Shown: positions 29,049 to 37,909 of the stretch, piece after piece
Position numbering within the stretch: the stretch's first letter is position 1
Layout of the letters: the number at the start of each line of letters is the position of its first letter
Assembly: GCA_947503155.1 (NCBI GenBank)
Contig: CANNCL010000003.1
Location: 310,001 to 374,000, forward strand
Reading direction: 5' to 3'
DNA from: an uncultured Erythrobacter sp.
GTDB taxonomy: Bacteria; Pseudomonadota; Alphaproteobacteria; Sphingomonadales; Sphingomonadaceae
Length of the DNA: 64,000 bases
The notes under the pieces: model-generated
Databases searched by the model: none
The model's input: only the letters and a program-made list of their open reading frames with translations
What the model was told of the DNA's origin: nothing
Program-made: the position numbers and the translations under genes

Positions 29049-29705
29049 ATGAGCGTTTTAACAACAATTTTTGGCCTACTGGCTGGGCTGGTGCTGATGG
29101 CCTCAATGATCCCGCATCAGGTACGCTATATTCGCTGGGTCAGCCTCGGAGCGGGCCTACTTGGGGTTGCCTATTTCGCTCTAGCAAAGGGGGTAAGCGC
29201 TGAGCTCGCTTTCTCCGCCGCCTATGTGATCGTCAATATTGCCCGTCTTACCGAGCTGCGCCGCCGCGCGCGTGGCGGGGTGATGACCCGCGAAGAGCAC
29301 GAATTGTTCGATCATGTGATGCAAATCGAAGAACCATCGCAGCAAAGTCGCTTACGTGATCTGATGCTTTGGGAAGACGTGAAAGTTGGCAGTCAGCTCA
29401 TAAGCCAAGGTCAGGCGGACCCACCGCTAATCTACATCGCCAGCGGCCGCGCGGAAATTGAGCGCGACCTAGCAATTGTCAGCGAATGCGGGGCTGGTGA
29501 ATTTTTGGGCGAGATGAGCCATGTATCCGGTGAGCGGGCCAGCGCGACCGTAACTGTTACGCAGGATATGCGTATGGCGCGGCTTGATCGCGATGCTCTG
29601 GGGCAATTGGCACGCAGTCTGCCAGAAATTGGTAAGGCGCTTGACCGGGCGTTCAATCGCAGTCTTGCGGTCAAGGTGCTGCGGATGAATGAAAGCTCGC
29701 GGTAA
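29049..29705 (+). CDS. membrane protein with cyclic-nucleotide-binding-like domain
   Basis: A 218-residue protein with three N-terminal hydrophobic segments (to about residue 68) and a soluble cNMP-binding-like beta roll: GSQLISQGQADPPLIYIASGRAEI, then GEFLGEMSHVSGERASATVTV, matching the phosphate-binding cassette pattern. No DNA-binding helix-turn-helix follows, so it is not a CRP-type regulator. It is the last core gene before the tRNA island. Confidence 0.78.
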   Translation: MSVLTTIFGLLAGLVLMASMIPHQVRYIRWVSLGAGLLGVAYFALAKGVSAELAFSAAYVIVNIARLTELRRRARGGVMTREEHELFDHVMQIEEPSQQSRLRDLMLWEDVKVGSQLISQGQADPPLIYIASGRAEIERDLAIVSECGAGEFLGEMSHVSGERASATVTVTQDMRMARLDRDALGQLARSLPEIGKALDRAFNRSLAVKVLRMNESSR

Positions 29706-29869
29706 TGTAAACGCGGCTGCGGATGTGGGCATGGCCGCGAACATGGACAGCAAAACTTGTGGTTGACCGCAATCAAGTCGCGCCCTAAATGCGCCGCTCG
29801 CAACCGGTAAATGGCCGGGGGCGTACGGCCAAATCCTTGCCTTTGAAACATCAGGCAAGAGCCCCTTGG

Positions 29870-29946
29870 GGCGGAGTAGCTCAGCTGGTTAGAGCAGCGG
29901 AATCATAATCCGCGTGTCGGGGGTTCAAGTCCCTCCTCCGCTACCA
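29870..29946 (+). tRNA. tRNA with anticodon CAT (elongator Met; island attachment site)
   Basis: A 77-nt cloverleaf: acceptor GGCGGAG/CTCCGCT (one G-U at 1-72), D stem GCTC/GAGC, anticodon stem GCGGA/TCCGC with loop ATCATAA, T arm GGGGGTTCAAGTCCC, and encoded CCA. CAT is read as elongator tRNA-Met; a lysidine-modified tRNA-Ile2 cannot be excluded from sequence alone. Its 3' part is repeated four times downstream, marking it as the insertion site of the island. Confidence 0.97.
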
Positions 29947-30006
29947 AATTTCAATTATGCACTGCTTCGCGGCCGGAACCTTTCCCGGCCGCGCTCAGCT
30001 ATTGCA

Positions 30007-30900
30007 TCAATTATCGGTCAATGTGATCGTAACGTTGTTGAAAACATTTCCAAGGTTTTGGGCTTCCAATCGCACAGTTTCGCACGATCCGCGCGATGCC
30101 TGAGTGTTGAGAACAACAAACATGTCGTCGTGTAGTTCGGAGTCGCTGTGGACCAGAACGCCTTGTCCATCGAATACGGTATAATCGACATCAGTGTCGC
30201 CATCGCCATTGACGTCGATCGTCACCGTGCCCGTGCAAAGATACAGATCGATAACCATCGTTGAATTGGCTTGCACAGCGTATGATTTCACGTCGTCCTC
30301 TCGATTGGCGACAATGTCGCGCATCATCGAAGTGGATTGCGTGAAATTGAGCACTTGTTGCCCATTCTGAATTCGCTGGTTTGCTTGATTACCCTGACTT
30401 GCCTGATTTTGCTTTGATCGCGGTTCGGGAGGCGATGAAATATTGGGGCGGGCACTTGCGACTGGGCGTCTGATCAAATTTGGCTGGCTTAGCTCGACCT
30501 GCCCCACACGGTACAGTGCGCGGCAGTCATTCGCATCACGATTCCTGTCCGAAGCATCTAAGGAGCTCGCCATTCCTGGCCCTCTAAACCTGGGGTCGTC
30601 GCATTCTCCATCATTTGCCCAGGTGCTCGAATTTCCACCGAACTCAACGTAGTCAGCACGTAACCGGATCTGCCCACGCTGGTATAGGCCAAGGCAGTCA
30701 GTCGCGTCTTTCGCTGTGTCTACGACATCGACCGAGCTGGCCATCCCGGACCCCTCAAACCGTGGGTCATCGCATTCCCCATCATTTGCCCAAGTGCTCG
30801 TGTCGTCGCCGAACTGAATGGTGCGGCTCTGCGCATTTACCGGCGTGGCTGCCAGCGCGGCGAGTGCGACAGTTGCCGTGAGTAGAATTCTGTTCTGCAT
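30007..30900 (-). CDS. secreted protein with two WANDGECDDPRF repeats (island unit 1)
   Basis: The only gene of unit 1. The start at 30900 gives a clear signal peptide (NRILLTATVALAALAATPVNAQ). Two near-identical blocks follow, each F-G-x-x-(T/S)STWANDGECDDPRF...GPGMASS...DA.DC..LY..GQ, about 45 residues apart. Then comes a Gln/Asn/Pro-rich linker and a C-terminal beta-rich domain with DVNGDGDTDVDYTVFDGQG, a calcium-binding-like acidic loop. Its role is unknown; an extracellular binding protein is a reasonable guess. Confidence 0.7.
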   Translation of the reverse strand: MQNRILLTATVALAALAATPVNAQSRTIQFGDDTSTWANDGECDDPRFEGSGMASSVDVVDTAKDATDCLGLYQRGQIRLRADYVEFGGNSSTWANDGECDDPRFRGPGMASSLDASDRNRDANDCRALYRVGQVELSQPNLIRRPVASARPNISSPPEPRSKQNQASQGNQANQRIQNGQQVLNFTQSTSMMRDIVANREDDVKSYAVQANSTMVIDLYLCTGTVTIDVNGDGDTDVDYTVFDGQGVLVHSDSELHDDMFVVLNTQASRGSCETVRLEAQNLGNVFNNVTITLTDN

Positions 30901-31149
30901 GAAAATTTCCCCTAGAATTGGCAATCTGCTTCGGCCGATCGCTGTGACGGTGTTGCAAAAGGCCGTCCGACTGTACACCAATCTTCTCGCCAGTATACGT
31001 TCGAACTTTCTGGATGAAATGCTGCAGAACAGCACCCGTGCTCTGGCGATGAAGTGACCCACATGGCTTCGTTCGCGATCATCAACGCCGCTTTTTCGTT
31101 CGCAATTTCGTATCTAAATCGATCCGTTCATCCATCACTTTCGTTGGGG

Positions 31150-31198
31150 TCATAATCCGCGTGTTGGGGGTTTAAGTCCCTCATCCGCTACCAAATTT
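31150..31198 (+). repeat. attachment-site copy 1 (tRNA 3' fragment, diverged)
   Basis: It matches the tRNA from the anticodon loop to the CCA plus AATTT, with three substitutions (GTGTTGG, TTTAAG, TCATCC) that would break T-arm and acceptor pairing. It ends unit 1 and begins unit 2. It is the most decayed copy. Confidence 0.9.
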
Positions 31199-31445
31199 TC
31201 ATGAAATACACATTTGCGGCGATTTCTACGCCTTCGTAAGTTGCGTGTGATTTGTAGCTGAGCAGAAGCCTCTGTGTCGGCTGCAGGCGTTGCTGAAGCA
31301 TCATGAATTCTCTTTAGGCTTTTGGAACAGCAGAAATCTTATCGATGTCTTGCGCTGCCATGACATCCCATACACAACACTTCACAAGTCTAGTCCCAGT
31401 GGTATGCGGGTGGACGCTTCGTCAAAAAGTAGATAGCCTAGCTTG

Positions 31446-32423
31446 ATGAGAAATGTTGTTAGAAAATACAAAGCGTTCCGAACGATTTTCCAGACAATTG
31501 TAGCAGCAGGTCTTTCGTTCGCTGTGATGAGCCAACCTGCGGCCGCGCGAAGTATCGCAATCACATTTGATGACGTGCCCAAACAGGATGGCGCTTTTCT
31601 CACGGCGGACCAGCGGACTGTTCGCCTCATCGCCGGGTTACAAAGCGCTGAGGTTAAGCAGGCCGCATTCTTCATCAACCCGTCCGGTTTGGCAAATGAG
31701 GCTTCCGCAGGCAGCGAGGACCGAATTCGCGCGTATGTCGCGGCAGGCCATGTCATCGCCAATCACAGTTTCTCGCATCCCAGTCTCAGCGGAACTACGG
31801 TCGAAGCCTATCTTGCAGACATAGACATGGCAGCTAACTGGTTGCACGGGCGTGCTGGTTATCGGCCGTGGTTTAGATATCCATTTCTAGATGAAGGACG
31901 AGATGACAAGGCGAAACGCGATGCCGTTCGGCACGGACTTGCTTCGCGCGGGCTTACCAATGGCTATGTCACCGTAGATGCATACGACTGGCATATCGAG
32001 GGCTTAGCATCCGATGCAATCCGAGAGGGAAAAGTGATCGATTTCGAGGGGCTGCGATCACTTTATGTCGACAGCCATGTCGAAGCCGCTGAGGCATTTG
32101 ATGCAATTGCGGTCGAGGCTCTTGGGCGATCTCCTGCACACGTGCTTTTGTTACATGAGACTGATATTGCTGCACTTTTTATACGCGATCTCGTTGAGGC
32201 GCTTCGAGAAGAAGGTTGGGAAATCATTACAGTTGACGAGGCTTATAGAGACCCAATCAACGCCTTGGCGGCTTCAATTGACGTTCCCTCAACGCAAGGA
32301 ACTCTAACTGAAGCAATAGCTTGGTCACACGGCCTGCCAGCGCCAAGGTGGTGGATCGGGAATGATCGGGAATTAGCTTCAGAGCGGTTCAACAAAGAGG
32401 TCTTGGCGGTATCGGAACATTGA
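31446..32423 (+). CDS. exported polysaccharide deacetylase (NodB fold; island unit 2)
   Basis: About 325 residues with an N-terminal signal sequence (FQTIVAAGLSFAVMSQPAAA). The NodB homology motifs are SIAITFDDVPK (metal/catalytic Asp), IANHSFSHPS (H-x3-H metal ligands) and WFRYPFLDEG. The C-terminal HVLLLHE/IITVDEAY pattern closes the barrel. The likely reaction is deacetylation of a cell-surface or secreted glycan. A TTG codon directly precedes the chosen ATG at 31446. It is the only gene of unit 2. Confidence 0.87.
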   Translation: MRNVVRKYKAFRTIFQTIVAAGLSFAVMSQPAAARSIAITFDDVPKQDGAFLTADQRTVRLIAGLQSAEVKQAAFFINPSGLANEASAGSEDRIRAYVAAGHVIANHSFSHPSLSGTTVEAYLADIDMAANWLHGRAGYRPWFRYPFLDEGRDDKAKRDAVRHGLASRGLTNGYVTVDAYDWHIEGLASDAIREGKVIDFEGLRSLYVDSHVEAAEAFDAIAVEALGRSPAHVLLLHETDIAALFIRDLVEALREEGWEIITVDEAYRDPINALAASIDVPSTQGTLTEAIAWSHGLPAPRWWIGNDRELASERFNKEVLAVSEH

Positions 32424-32505
32424 ACCGGTCTGGCAATCAAATGCGACCGAAGTCGGTGCCTCGGTTTCACGCTATTTTTAGCATTGTTGGCCAGCGTGCT
32501 AGGGG

Positions 32506-32552
32506 ATAATCCGCGTGTCGGGGGTTCAAGTCCCTCCTCCGCTACCAAATTT
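32506..32552 (+). repeat. attachment-site copy 2 (tRNA 3' fragment)
   Basis: ATAATCC through CCA plus AATTT, identical to the tRNA gene over 47 bp. The first mismatch upstream is in the anticodon loop (GATAAT instead of CATAAT). It separates units 2 and 3. Confidence 0.93.
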
Positions 32553-32630
32553 TGATTGTGTTACCTGAAAACGGACCGCTGGCTTTCGGCCCAGTTGCGG
32601 ACGCTCCAACGTGAGGGCACAAGTGTTCTT

Positions 32631-32900
32631 ATGCACAGCATCAACAAGAACGTTCTTGATCAACTCGAGCTAGCAGAGATCTTCAGAGTCACGTTCTACA
32701 AGCACGATGAAGTGACAACAGATTTAATCTGCTGTGATGTGACGGTTGCTGGCAAGGTCTGGAGTTTCCATGAGGAACTCGCGGGTTGGGATCAGCCGAT
32801 TGATCACCTACAGACGCTTCCAGATTTTCGTGCCAATTGGTTTGCCTCGGTGTCGCAGCCGCCTTTCGCAGCTAGTGAAACCATCGCGTTTTCCAGATAA
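32631..32900 (+). CDS. small protein of unknown function (island unit 3)
   Basis: The open frame begins at 32556, but the ATG at 32631 is the likely start, giving 89 residues. It is soluble, with a balanced composition and a patterned core (FRVTFYKHDEVTTDLICCDVTV, WSFHEELAGWD) that looks like a folded domain. No family is recognised. The upstream stretch 32575-32607 is a reversed fragment of the island's 124-bp repeat. Confidence 0.5.
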   Translation: MHSINKNVLDQLELAEIFRVTFYKHDEVTTDLICCDVTVAGKVWSFHEELAGWDQPIDHLQTLPDFRANWFASVSQPPFAASETIAFSR

Positions 32901-32997
32901 CTCGAATTGCGGCTACCCACCCCAATTGCTGATATTCGCAGATGCATACCTGCGCCCAAGGTTGATCGCGGTGCGTAAAGTTGAGCGATTGCCCTAA

Positions 32998-35900
32998 CTA
33001 GCGCCAATTGCCCATGATGACGAACGGAGCCCAGAAATAGGGCTCTGCGTAATCTTGAGAGGTGATCATCTGCATCTGGGCTTCTCTGATGGCGCCTGCT
33101 TTCGACAGGTCGTCGCGTAACAATCCTTGGTAGAAATTGCGCATCATATCGGGCGTCGCATCGTCTGAAACCTGCCACAAAGTCGCAACGACGCTGCTCG
33201 CACCCTTGTTTTGAGCAAGTGCGCCAAACCCTTCGAGTTCCATTCCGGTTCCATCCGAACCCAGCGCCGTTTCACACGCTGAGAGGGTCAGCAATTCTAC
33301 CCCGTTAAAGTCGTATCGGAAGGAACGATTCATCGCTGCGATTGAGATGCGGTTGCCATCCCCAAGAACAAGATATGATGACGCCTCATCACCGGGCATC
33401 AGTTTGAAATGCGTTGCGATGTGAAGCACCGATGGAGGGGAAAGCATCACATCTTCAAAACTGGCTCTGGAGAACCCGTCATCAAGGAAATACTGCCCAG
33501 GCAGAATGCCGGGCTCATTCTCGGAGCCGATTACATACTCAAGCTCCTTGGGAACGCTCGGCAAGGGGCTGAACCCCTCGATCGCGAGGCTTAGCCCGAA
33601 CCCTTGCGCACTCGATATCGGGCCGGGCTCATCATAGCGGGTGTTGGCCGCAGGGGTGTAGAGCGCAAGTTCATAGCGCTCAGTAAGATAGGTTTGGCCA
33701 TCCCACAATGCGGCAAAGGGCAGATACCGGATCTGGCCCTGAAGGTTAAGCATGAGCGTTTTCGTATTGGCCGCGCGAAGCTCATCCTCGATCGGCGCGA
33801 CAAGCCAATCGTGGAGCTGCCCCAGCGGCTCACGTAGTTCCTGATTGCGCTCTTCGACATCTGGGAATTCGTATATCCGCGCTTGATCGATGACCTCTCT
33901 TGCATCAAAGATGGTGTTGAACAGATCCCTGCGTGAAACGGGGACTTCCTGATGTACGAAAGTCTCTCCCGTTATGAAAAAAAGGTGCAGGCTTTCCTCG
34001 AAAGCTACTGCCTGAAGGAGCGCGACATCTGGGCCGATATTTTGGAGCAGCCGGCTTGCCATGCGTGATTCTTCGAGCGCGAGCGCGCGCGTTTCGTTTG
34101 CCACCTCTTCGCTGTCAAAGGCTTGCACTTCCGCTGTCCATGCAGCGATCAAACCAAAGAACGCCTCGTAAGCATCGCCATGTGCAGCGTTGAGATCGGC
34201 CAATTGCTGCTCTTCGAGGGCAGAAAGAGGGCCCTCACGCCGTTTTTCAACAAGGGTGGATCGTTCCATTGCAAGTCGGTTTGGTGTCTCGACCCATTCT
34301 GAAAGCTGTGCCTGCCACGCGCGTTCTTGTTCGCTCAGTGCCAGCTCTTCTCCGGGCTCGGCCGCGCCTGCTCCACGAACGAAGGCGGTGTATTCGACAT
34401 CCTTCAACAGCCGCCCGACCAGTTCCGCTTCTCCAAAGCGTCCCAGATCGACCAGAAGTTCCTGCAAGGTGAGGTAATTCGCTTGATGTTTGTCGAGAAA
34501 GGAACGCTGCGTCTCGCGATCGAGGTCGGCCATGTTCTGGCGCACTCCTTGAAGCGAGTTGACCGCTTTCTTGAAGAAAAGCACCGCTTTGGACGGGAAG
34601 TTCTCTCGTTCCAAAATTGCATGCCCAATTGCACTGTAGCTGTCGGCAAGGCCGGGGTGGTGCTCGGTCAGGACCACCATGCGTGCGCTTAACACGCGCC
34701 AATGTAGAGCTTCCGCTTCGGATAGCCGGCCCTGAAGTTCGTAGAGTTTTGCAAGATCGTGTGTGATATTCAGAGTTTGTGGGTGCATCTTGCCGAACAC
34801 CGCCTCGCTTGTGGCAACGCCTCTTGCAAATAGCGTCTCTGCCTCGACCAGCTTGCCCGACGCGCGCAGAACCTCGGCAAAGTCGGCAAGAGTTACAAGC
34901 GTGTTGGGGTGATCCTCGCCGAATACGTTTTCCTGCAAGGAGAGCGTATCGCTGTAAAGTGATGCAGCTTTTTCGAGCTGGTCCATCTCGCGATAGACCC
35001 CTGCAAGATTGGCCATCGCAATCAGCGTGGTCGGATGTTCCTCACCCGATAAACGCCTCTGGCTGGCTAACATCCGCTCAAACAAAGCCTCACTTTCTTC
35101 AAAGCGGCCCTGTTCCTTGTAGAGGACGGCTAGGTTGTTAAGCACTTCCAGCGTTTGCGGGTGCTCGGATCCCAAACTCTCCTCGCGGGCTGATAAAACG
35201 CGCAGATACAGCGGCTCTGCTTCGCCGAAGCGCGCTTGCCTGCGATACAGCAGCCCGAGGTCGTTGAGCACCATCAATGTTCGCCGATCGTCGCTGCCGA
35301 CACTACGCTCATAACCGTCACGCGCACGCAGCAGGAACGGTTCGGCTTTGCGATATTGGCCTTGCAGCATGTACAGCCGGCCAACAGCGTTCAGCGATGA
35401 AATCGTGTTGCGATGGTCAGGCCCGCGAAGACGTTCATCCGCTTCGAGCAGACCCAGGACCATCGGCTCTGCTTCGGAATACCTTCCCTGAAGTTGGTAA
35501 AGACCAGCAAGGTTGAAGCGGACAGCCAGGGTATGGCGATGATCGCTGCCAAGAAGCCGCTCTCTTGCTTCCAAAGCGCGCAGATAGAGCGTTTCGGCCT
35601 GTTCGTATCTGGCGTTATCCCGATAGAGGCCCGCCAGCCGATTGATCAGCGAAATTGTATCGAGATGCTCGGGGCCAAATTCGCGTTCACGGATGGCCAA
35701 GGCTCTGAGGAAAAGGGTTTCTGCCGGGGCAAAGCGTTCGAGCGAACGATACAGTCGCGCAAGCCTTTCCATTGCTTCCAGCGTATCGGGGTGCCCTTCG
35801 CCAAGCAGTCGTTCGCGAAGGCTTATCGCGGCATCCAAGCTGGAAATGGCGTCGCCGAATTCCCTTTCTTCGATAAGGGTTTGCGCGTTTTCAATCAGGC

Positions 35901-36030
35901 GCGCTGCAACGCCTAGCTCTTCAAGCGATGAATCGGCCTTGCAAGCAGATGCCGCGACCTCAGTATCGCTCGACATCGCGCTGGTTGAAATTAGAACAAG
36001 CGCAAGCGCGCCTGCGATCCCTGCTTTCAT
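32998..36030 (-). CDS. secreted TPR-CHAT protein (caspase-like protease fold; island unit 3)
   Basis: About 1010 residues. The start at 36030 gives a signal peptide (KAGIAGALALVLISTSAMSS). Residues about 50-480 are roughly ten 42-residue TPR units of the kinesin-light-chain type, each with an LG.EHP.TL-like motif. A helical linker leads to a C-terminal CHAT domain with the catalytic dyad: His near 874 (LHIATHF) and Cys near 919 (TLSACETALG). GFGALAQNKGASSVVATLWQV follows as usual. CHAT domains are clan CD peptidases; partners are unknown. It is divergent from the adhesin gene of the same unit. Confidence 0.88.
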   Translation of the reverse strand: MKAGIAGALALVLISTSAMSSDTEVAASACKADSSLEELGVAARLIENAQTLIEEREFGDAISSLDAAISLRERLLGEGHPDTLEAMERLARLYRSLERFAPAETLFLRALAIREREFGPEHLDTISLINRLAGLYRDNARYEQAETLYLRALEARERLLGSDHRHTLAVRFNLAGLYQLQGRYSEAEPMVLGLLEADERLRGPDHRNTISSLNAVGRLYMLQGQYRKAEPFLLRARDGYERSVGSDDRRTLMVLNDLGLLYRRQARFGEAEPLYLRVLSAREESLGSEHPQTLEVLNNLAVLYKEQGRFEESEALFERMLASQRRLSGEEHPTTLIAMANLAGVYREMDQLEKAASLYSDTLSLQENVFGEDHPNTLVTLADFAEVLRASGKLVEAETLFARGVATSEAVFGKMHPQTLNITHDLAKLYELQGRLSEAEALHWRVLSARMVVLTEHHPGLADSYSAIGHAILERENFPSKAVLFFKKAVNSLQGVRQNMADLDRETQRSFLDKHQANYLTLQELLVDLGRFGEAELVGRLLKDVEYTAFVRGAGAAEPGEELALSEQERAWQAQLSEWVETPNRLAMERSTLVEKRREGPLSALEEQQLADLNAAHGDAYEAFFGLIAAWTAEVQAFDSEEVANETRALALEESRMASRLLQNIGPDVALLQAVAFEESLHLFFITGETFVHQEVPVSRRDLFNTIFDAREVIDQARIYEFPDVEERNQELREPLGQLHDWLVAPIEDELRAANTKTLMLNLQGQIRYLPFAALWDGQTYLTERYELALYTPAANTRYDEPGPISSAQGFGLSLAIEGFSPLPSVPKELEYVIGSENEPGILPGQYFLDDGFSRASFEDVMLSPPSVLHIATHFKLMPGDEASSYLVLGDGNRISIAAMNRSFRYDFNGVELLTLSACETALGSDGTGMELEGFGALAQNKGASSVVATLWQVSDDATPDMMRNFYQGLLRDDLSKAGAIREAQMQMITSQDYAEPYFWAPFVIMGNWR

Positions 36031-36350
36031 TACCTTCGCCCTCCAAGCAGTGCCTATTTCGGCAATCAAATGCCCAATTTCGGCTGTCGTTGCGCGACTA
36101 CCGCTCTCGAATTTTGCAATCCAATCTCAAAAGCCTTGCGAACGTACACTACGCACACGCGAACGCGCAGGCAAACCTCTCGAATTTGCTGGCCTCAACC
36201 AATGTGAATTTTTTATTGGAAAAGAACTGTCCTCTTTCTGGACGGTGCGACCGACTACATATTTCGGCGCAGGTGGGTCTGGTACGCGCGGTCAATCACG
36301 TTTTTGCCTCAGCGTTTTTGACGCTGCGCCGCCATTCAAGGACCGATACT
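36031..36350. other. divergent intergenic region, TPR-CHAT / adhesin
   Basis: About 320 bp between two divergent exported-protein genes, probably holding both promoters. A purine-rich GGAGGGCGAAGGT lies before the CHAT start. No convincing -35/-10 pair, operator or repeat could be assigned. Confidence 0.4.
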
Positions 36351-37601
36351 ATGCTCAAGCCCTTACTCATTGCGTCCTGTGGTGCCTTTGCGATTGCCGC
36401 GCCAGTGTCAGCGCAGTCTATCGATTATGATTTCAGCAAATTTCAATCTGTCGAGGGCGCGGATGAAAGCGGCGGGGTGCTTGTGCCGGATGAGGCGATC
36501 GCTGCTTCGATCCCGGCACTTGATGTGCTGGAAACAGAGCACCAAGCCAATTCACCGATAGTCTCTAACAACGCCGAGGGCAGCGGATTAGAAATCCTAA
36601 GTAACACCGATGGTGACGGCGGCGACGGTGGTGATGGTAGCGGCGATGACGATGATGATATGCGAGAGCCGATCACAGTCGCAGACAACAGCGGTGCTGT
36701 GTTTGACTTCGGCCCCAACGGCGAAGGCGCAGTCCGGATCGAATTGAGCGGAGCAACCGGAGATGCTGCGATTGGCATCGGCCGACTTAACATTGCCTCC
36801 GGCGATGCATCCTTGGCGATAGGTTTCCGCAACACAACACAAGATATCGGGAGCGTTGCAATGGGCGCGAGAAATACAGCGACCGGTGATGGTGCTCTCG
36901 CCATCGGTGCAGACAATTCCGCCAATGGCGTCGGCAGCGTTTCGCTGGGCGCAGACAACATTGCCAACGGAGAGGGCGCCGTCGCCATTGCAAGCGGTGC
37001 CCAAGCAATTGGCGAAGGCGCGGTTGCGCTTGGCAATGACGCTGTTGCAAGCGCGGATGGCGCTGTCGCGATCGGTCCGGGCGCCATTGCCGATGAAACC
37101 AATCTTATTGCGCTTGGAAGCTCTATCGGGCGAGTGCGCGTTGCGAGCATTCCATCTGAATTGAGCCGCGCTGCCCAACAAGGCGCGCTTAGCCTTGTGA
37201 CGACCGATGCGTTCGGCAACCTTGCTTCGCTGAGTATTGACCCGAATGGGCTTGTTGGCCTGCAGGACCGGTTGGACGGTATTGAAGGTCGGTTGGACGG
37301 CGTCGACAGCCGCCTCGACGGCGTTGATGGGCGATTGGGCGCGCTTGAACTTTCGAGCGCACGCAACCGTCGTTACGCAAGCGGTGGCATCGCTGCTGCA
37401 ATCGCATTGTCGGGCACGACGATCATTCCGGACAAGGATGTGTCGATGTCGTTCAACCTTGCGAATTTTGACGGAGAGCAGGGCTTCTCCACCTCAATCG
37501 TAACCAGAGTTACCGATGAGGTCTACATCTCTGGCGGCGTGACCGGCTCGACTGTCCGCGGGACCACTGCTGGCAGGATCGGATTGTCGTTCGGTTTCTA
37601 G
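36351..37601 (+). CDS. YadA-like trimeric autotransporter adhesin (island unit 3)
   Basis: 416 residues. Signal peptide (ASCGAFAIAAPVSAQ); an acidic Gly/Asp-rich linker; about eight 14-residue YadA-head repeats of the form G.GSVA(I/L)G(A/D).(N/A).A.G at residues about 145-260; a neck; a short coiled coil built from RLDGIEGRLDGVDSRLDGV; then a C-terminal beta segment ending GRIGLSFGF, like an outer-membrane anchor. The short head and coiled coil suggest a compact stalk. Adhesion is inferred from the family. Confidence 0.83.
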   Translation: MLKPLLIASCGAFAIAAPVSAQSIDYDFSKFQSVEGADESGGVLVPDEAIAASIPALDVLETEHQANSPIVSNNAEGSGLEILSNTDGDGGDGGDGSGDDDDDMREPITVADNSGAVFDFGPNGEGAVRIELSGATGDAAIGIGRLNIASGDASLAIGFRNTTQDIGSVAMGARNTATGDGALAIGADNSANGVGSVSLGADNIANGEGAVAIASGAQAIGEGAVALGNDAVASADGAVAIGPGAIADETNLIALGSSIGRVRVASIPSELSRAAQQGALSLVTTDAFGNLASLSIDPNGLVGLQDRLDGIEGRLDGVDSRLDGVDGRLGALELSSARNRRYASGGIAAAIALSGTTIIPDKDVSMSFNLANFDGEQGFSTSIVTRVTDEVYISGGVTGSTVRGTTAGRIGLSFGF

Positions 37602-37720
37602 GTCTGGCGGGGCAGGGGGCAGCGATCTGCCAAGCCGATGATATGCGCGCCATTCTTTGAGCCGTCGTAGAATATTGTTCCTGCGTCTATGTAGTGACAT
37701 CTACCAGCCGTTCCCGCCCA

Positions 37721-37767
37721 AATCATAATCCGCGTGTCGGGGGTTCAAGTCCCTCCTCCGCTACCAA
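37721..37767 (+). repeat. attachment-site copy 3 (tRNA 3' fragment)
   Basis: AATCATAATCC to CCA plus A, identical to tRNA positions 29901-29947. It separates units 3 and 4. The upstream element end (37680-37716) resembles that of copy 4, sharing GCCGTTCCCG four bases before the core and a GCGTCTA(T/C)GTAG motif. Confidence 0.94.
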
Positions 37768-37909
37768 TTTCCCGACCAACGATGCTCGACTACCTTTTTT
37801 GAGCGCACAAATTGGTGACTTTCCGAATACGTCTTGCATTTGCGCCTCTGATGCATTGCTGCGTCACTGCAAGCACGCCATAGTGGGTTGGCAAAATTGG
37901 GAAAGCGAA

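Noticed and set aside
32506..32552. Second complete tRNA gene
   Set aside because: Only the 3' part from within the anticodon loop is present; there is no D arm, 5' acceptor strand or left anticodon stem. The same holds for the other three copies.
37694..37909. In-frame extension of the TIR ORF reading NPRVGGSSPSSAT through the tRNA fragment
   Set aside because: This peptide is what a tRNA 3' end gives when translated; the ATG at 37910 begins the TIR domain and the upstream part is the attachment core.
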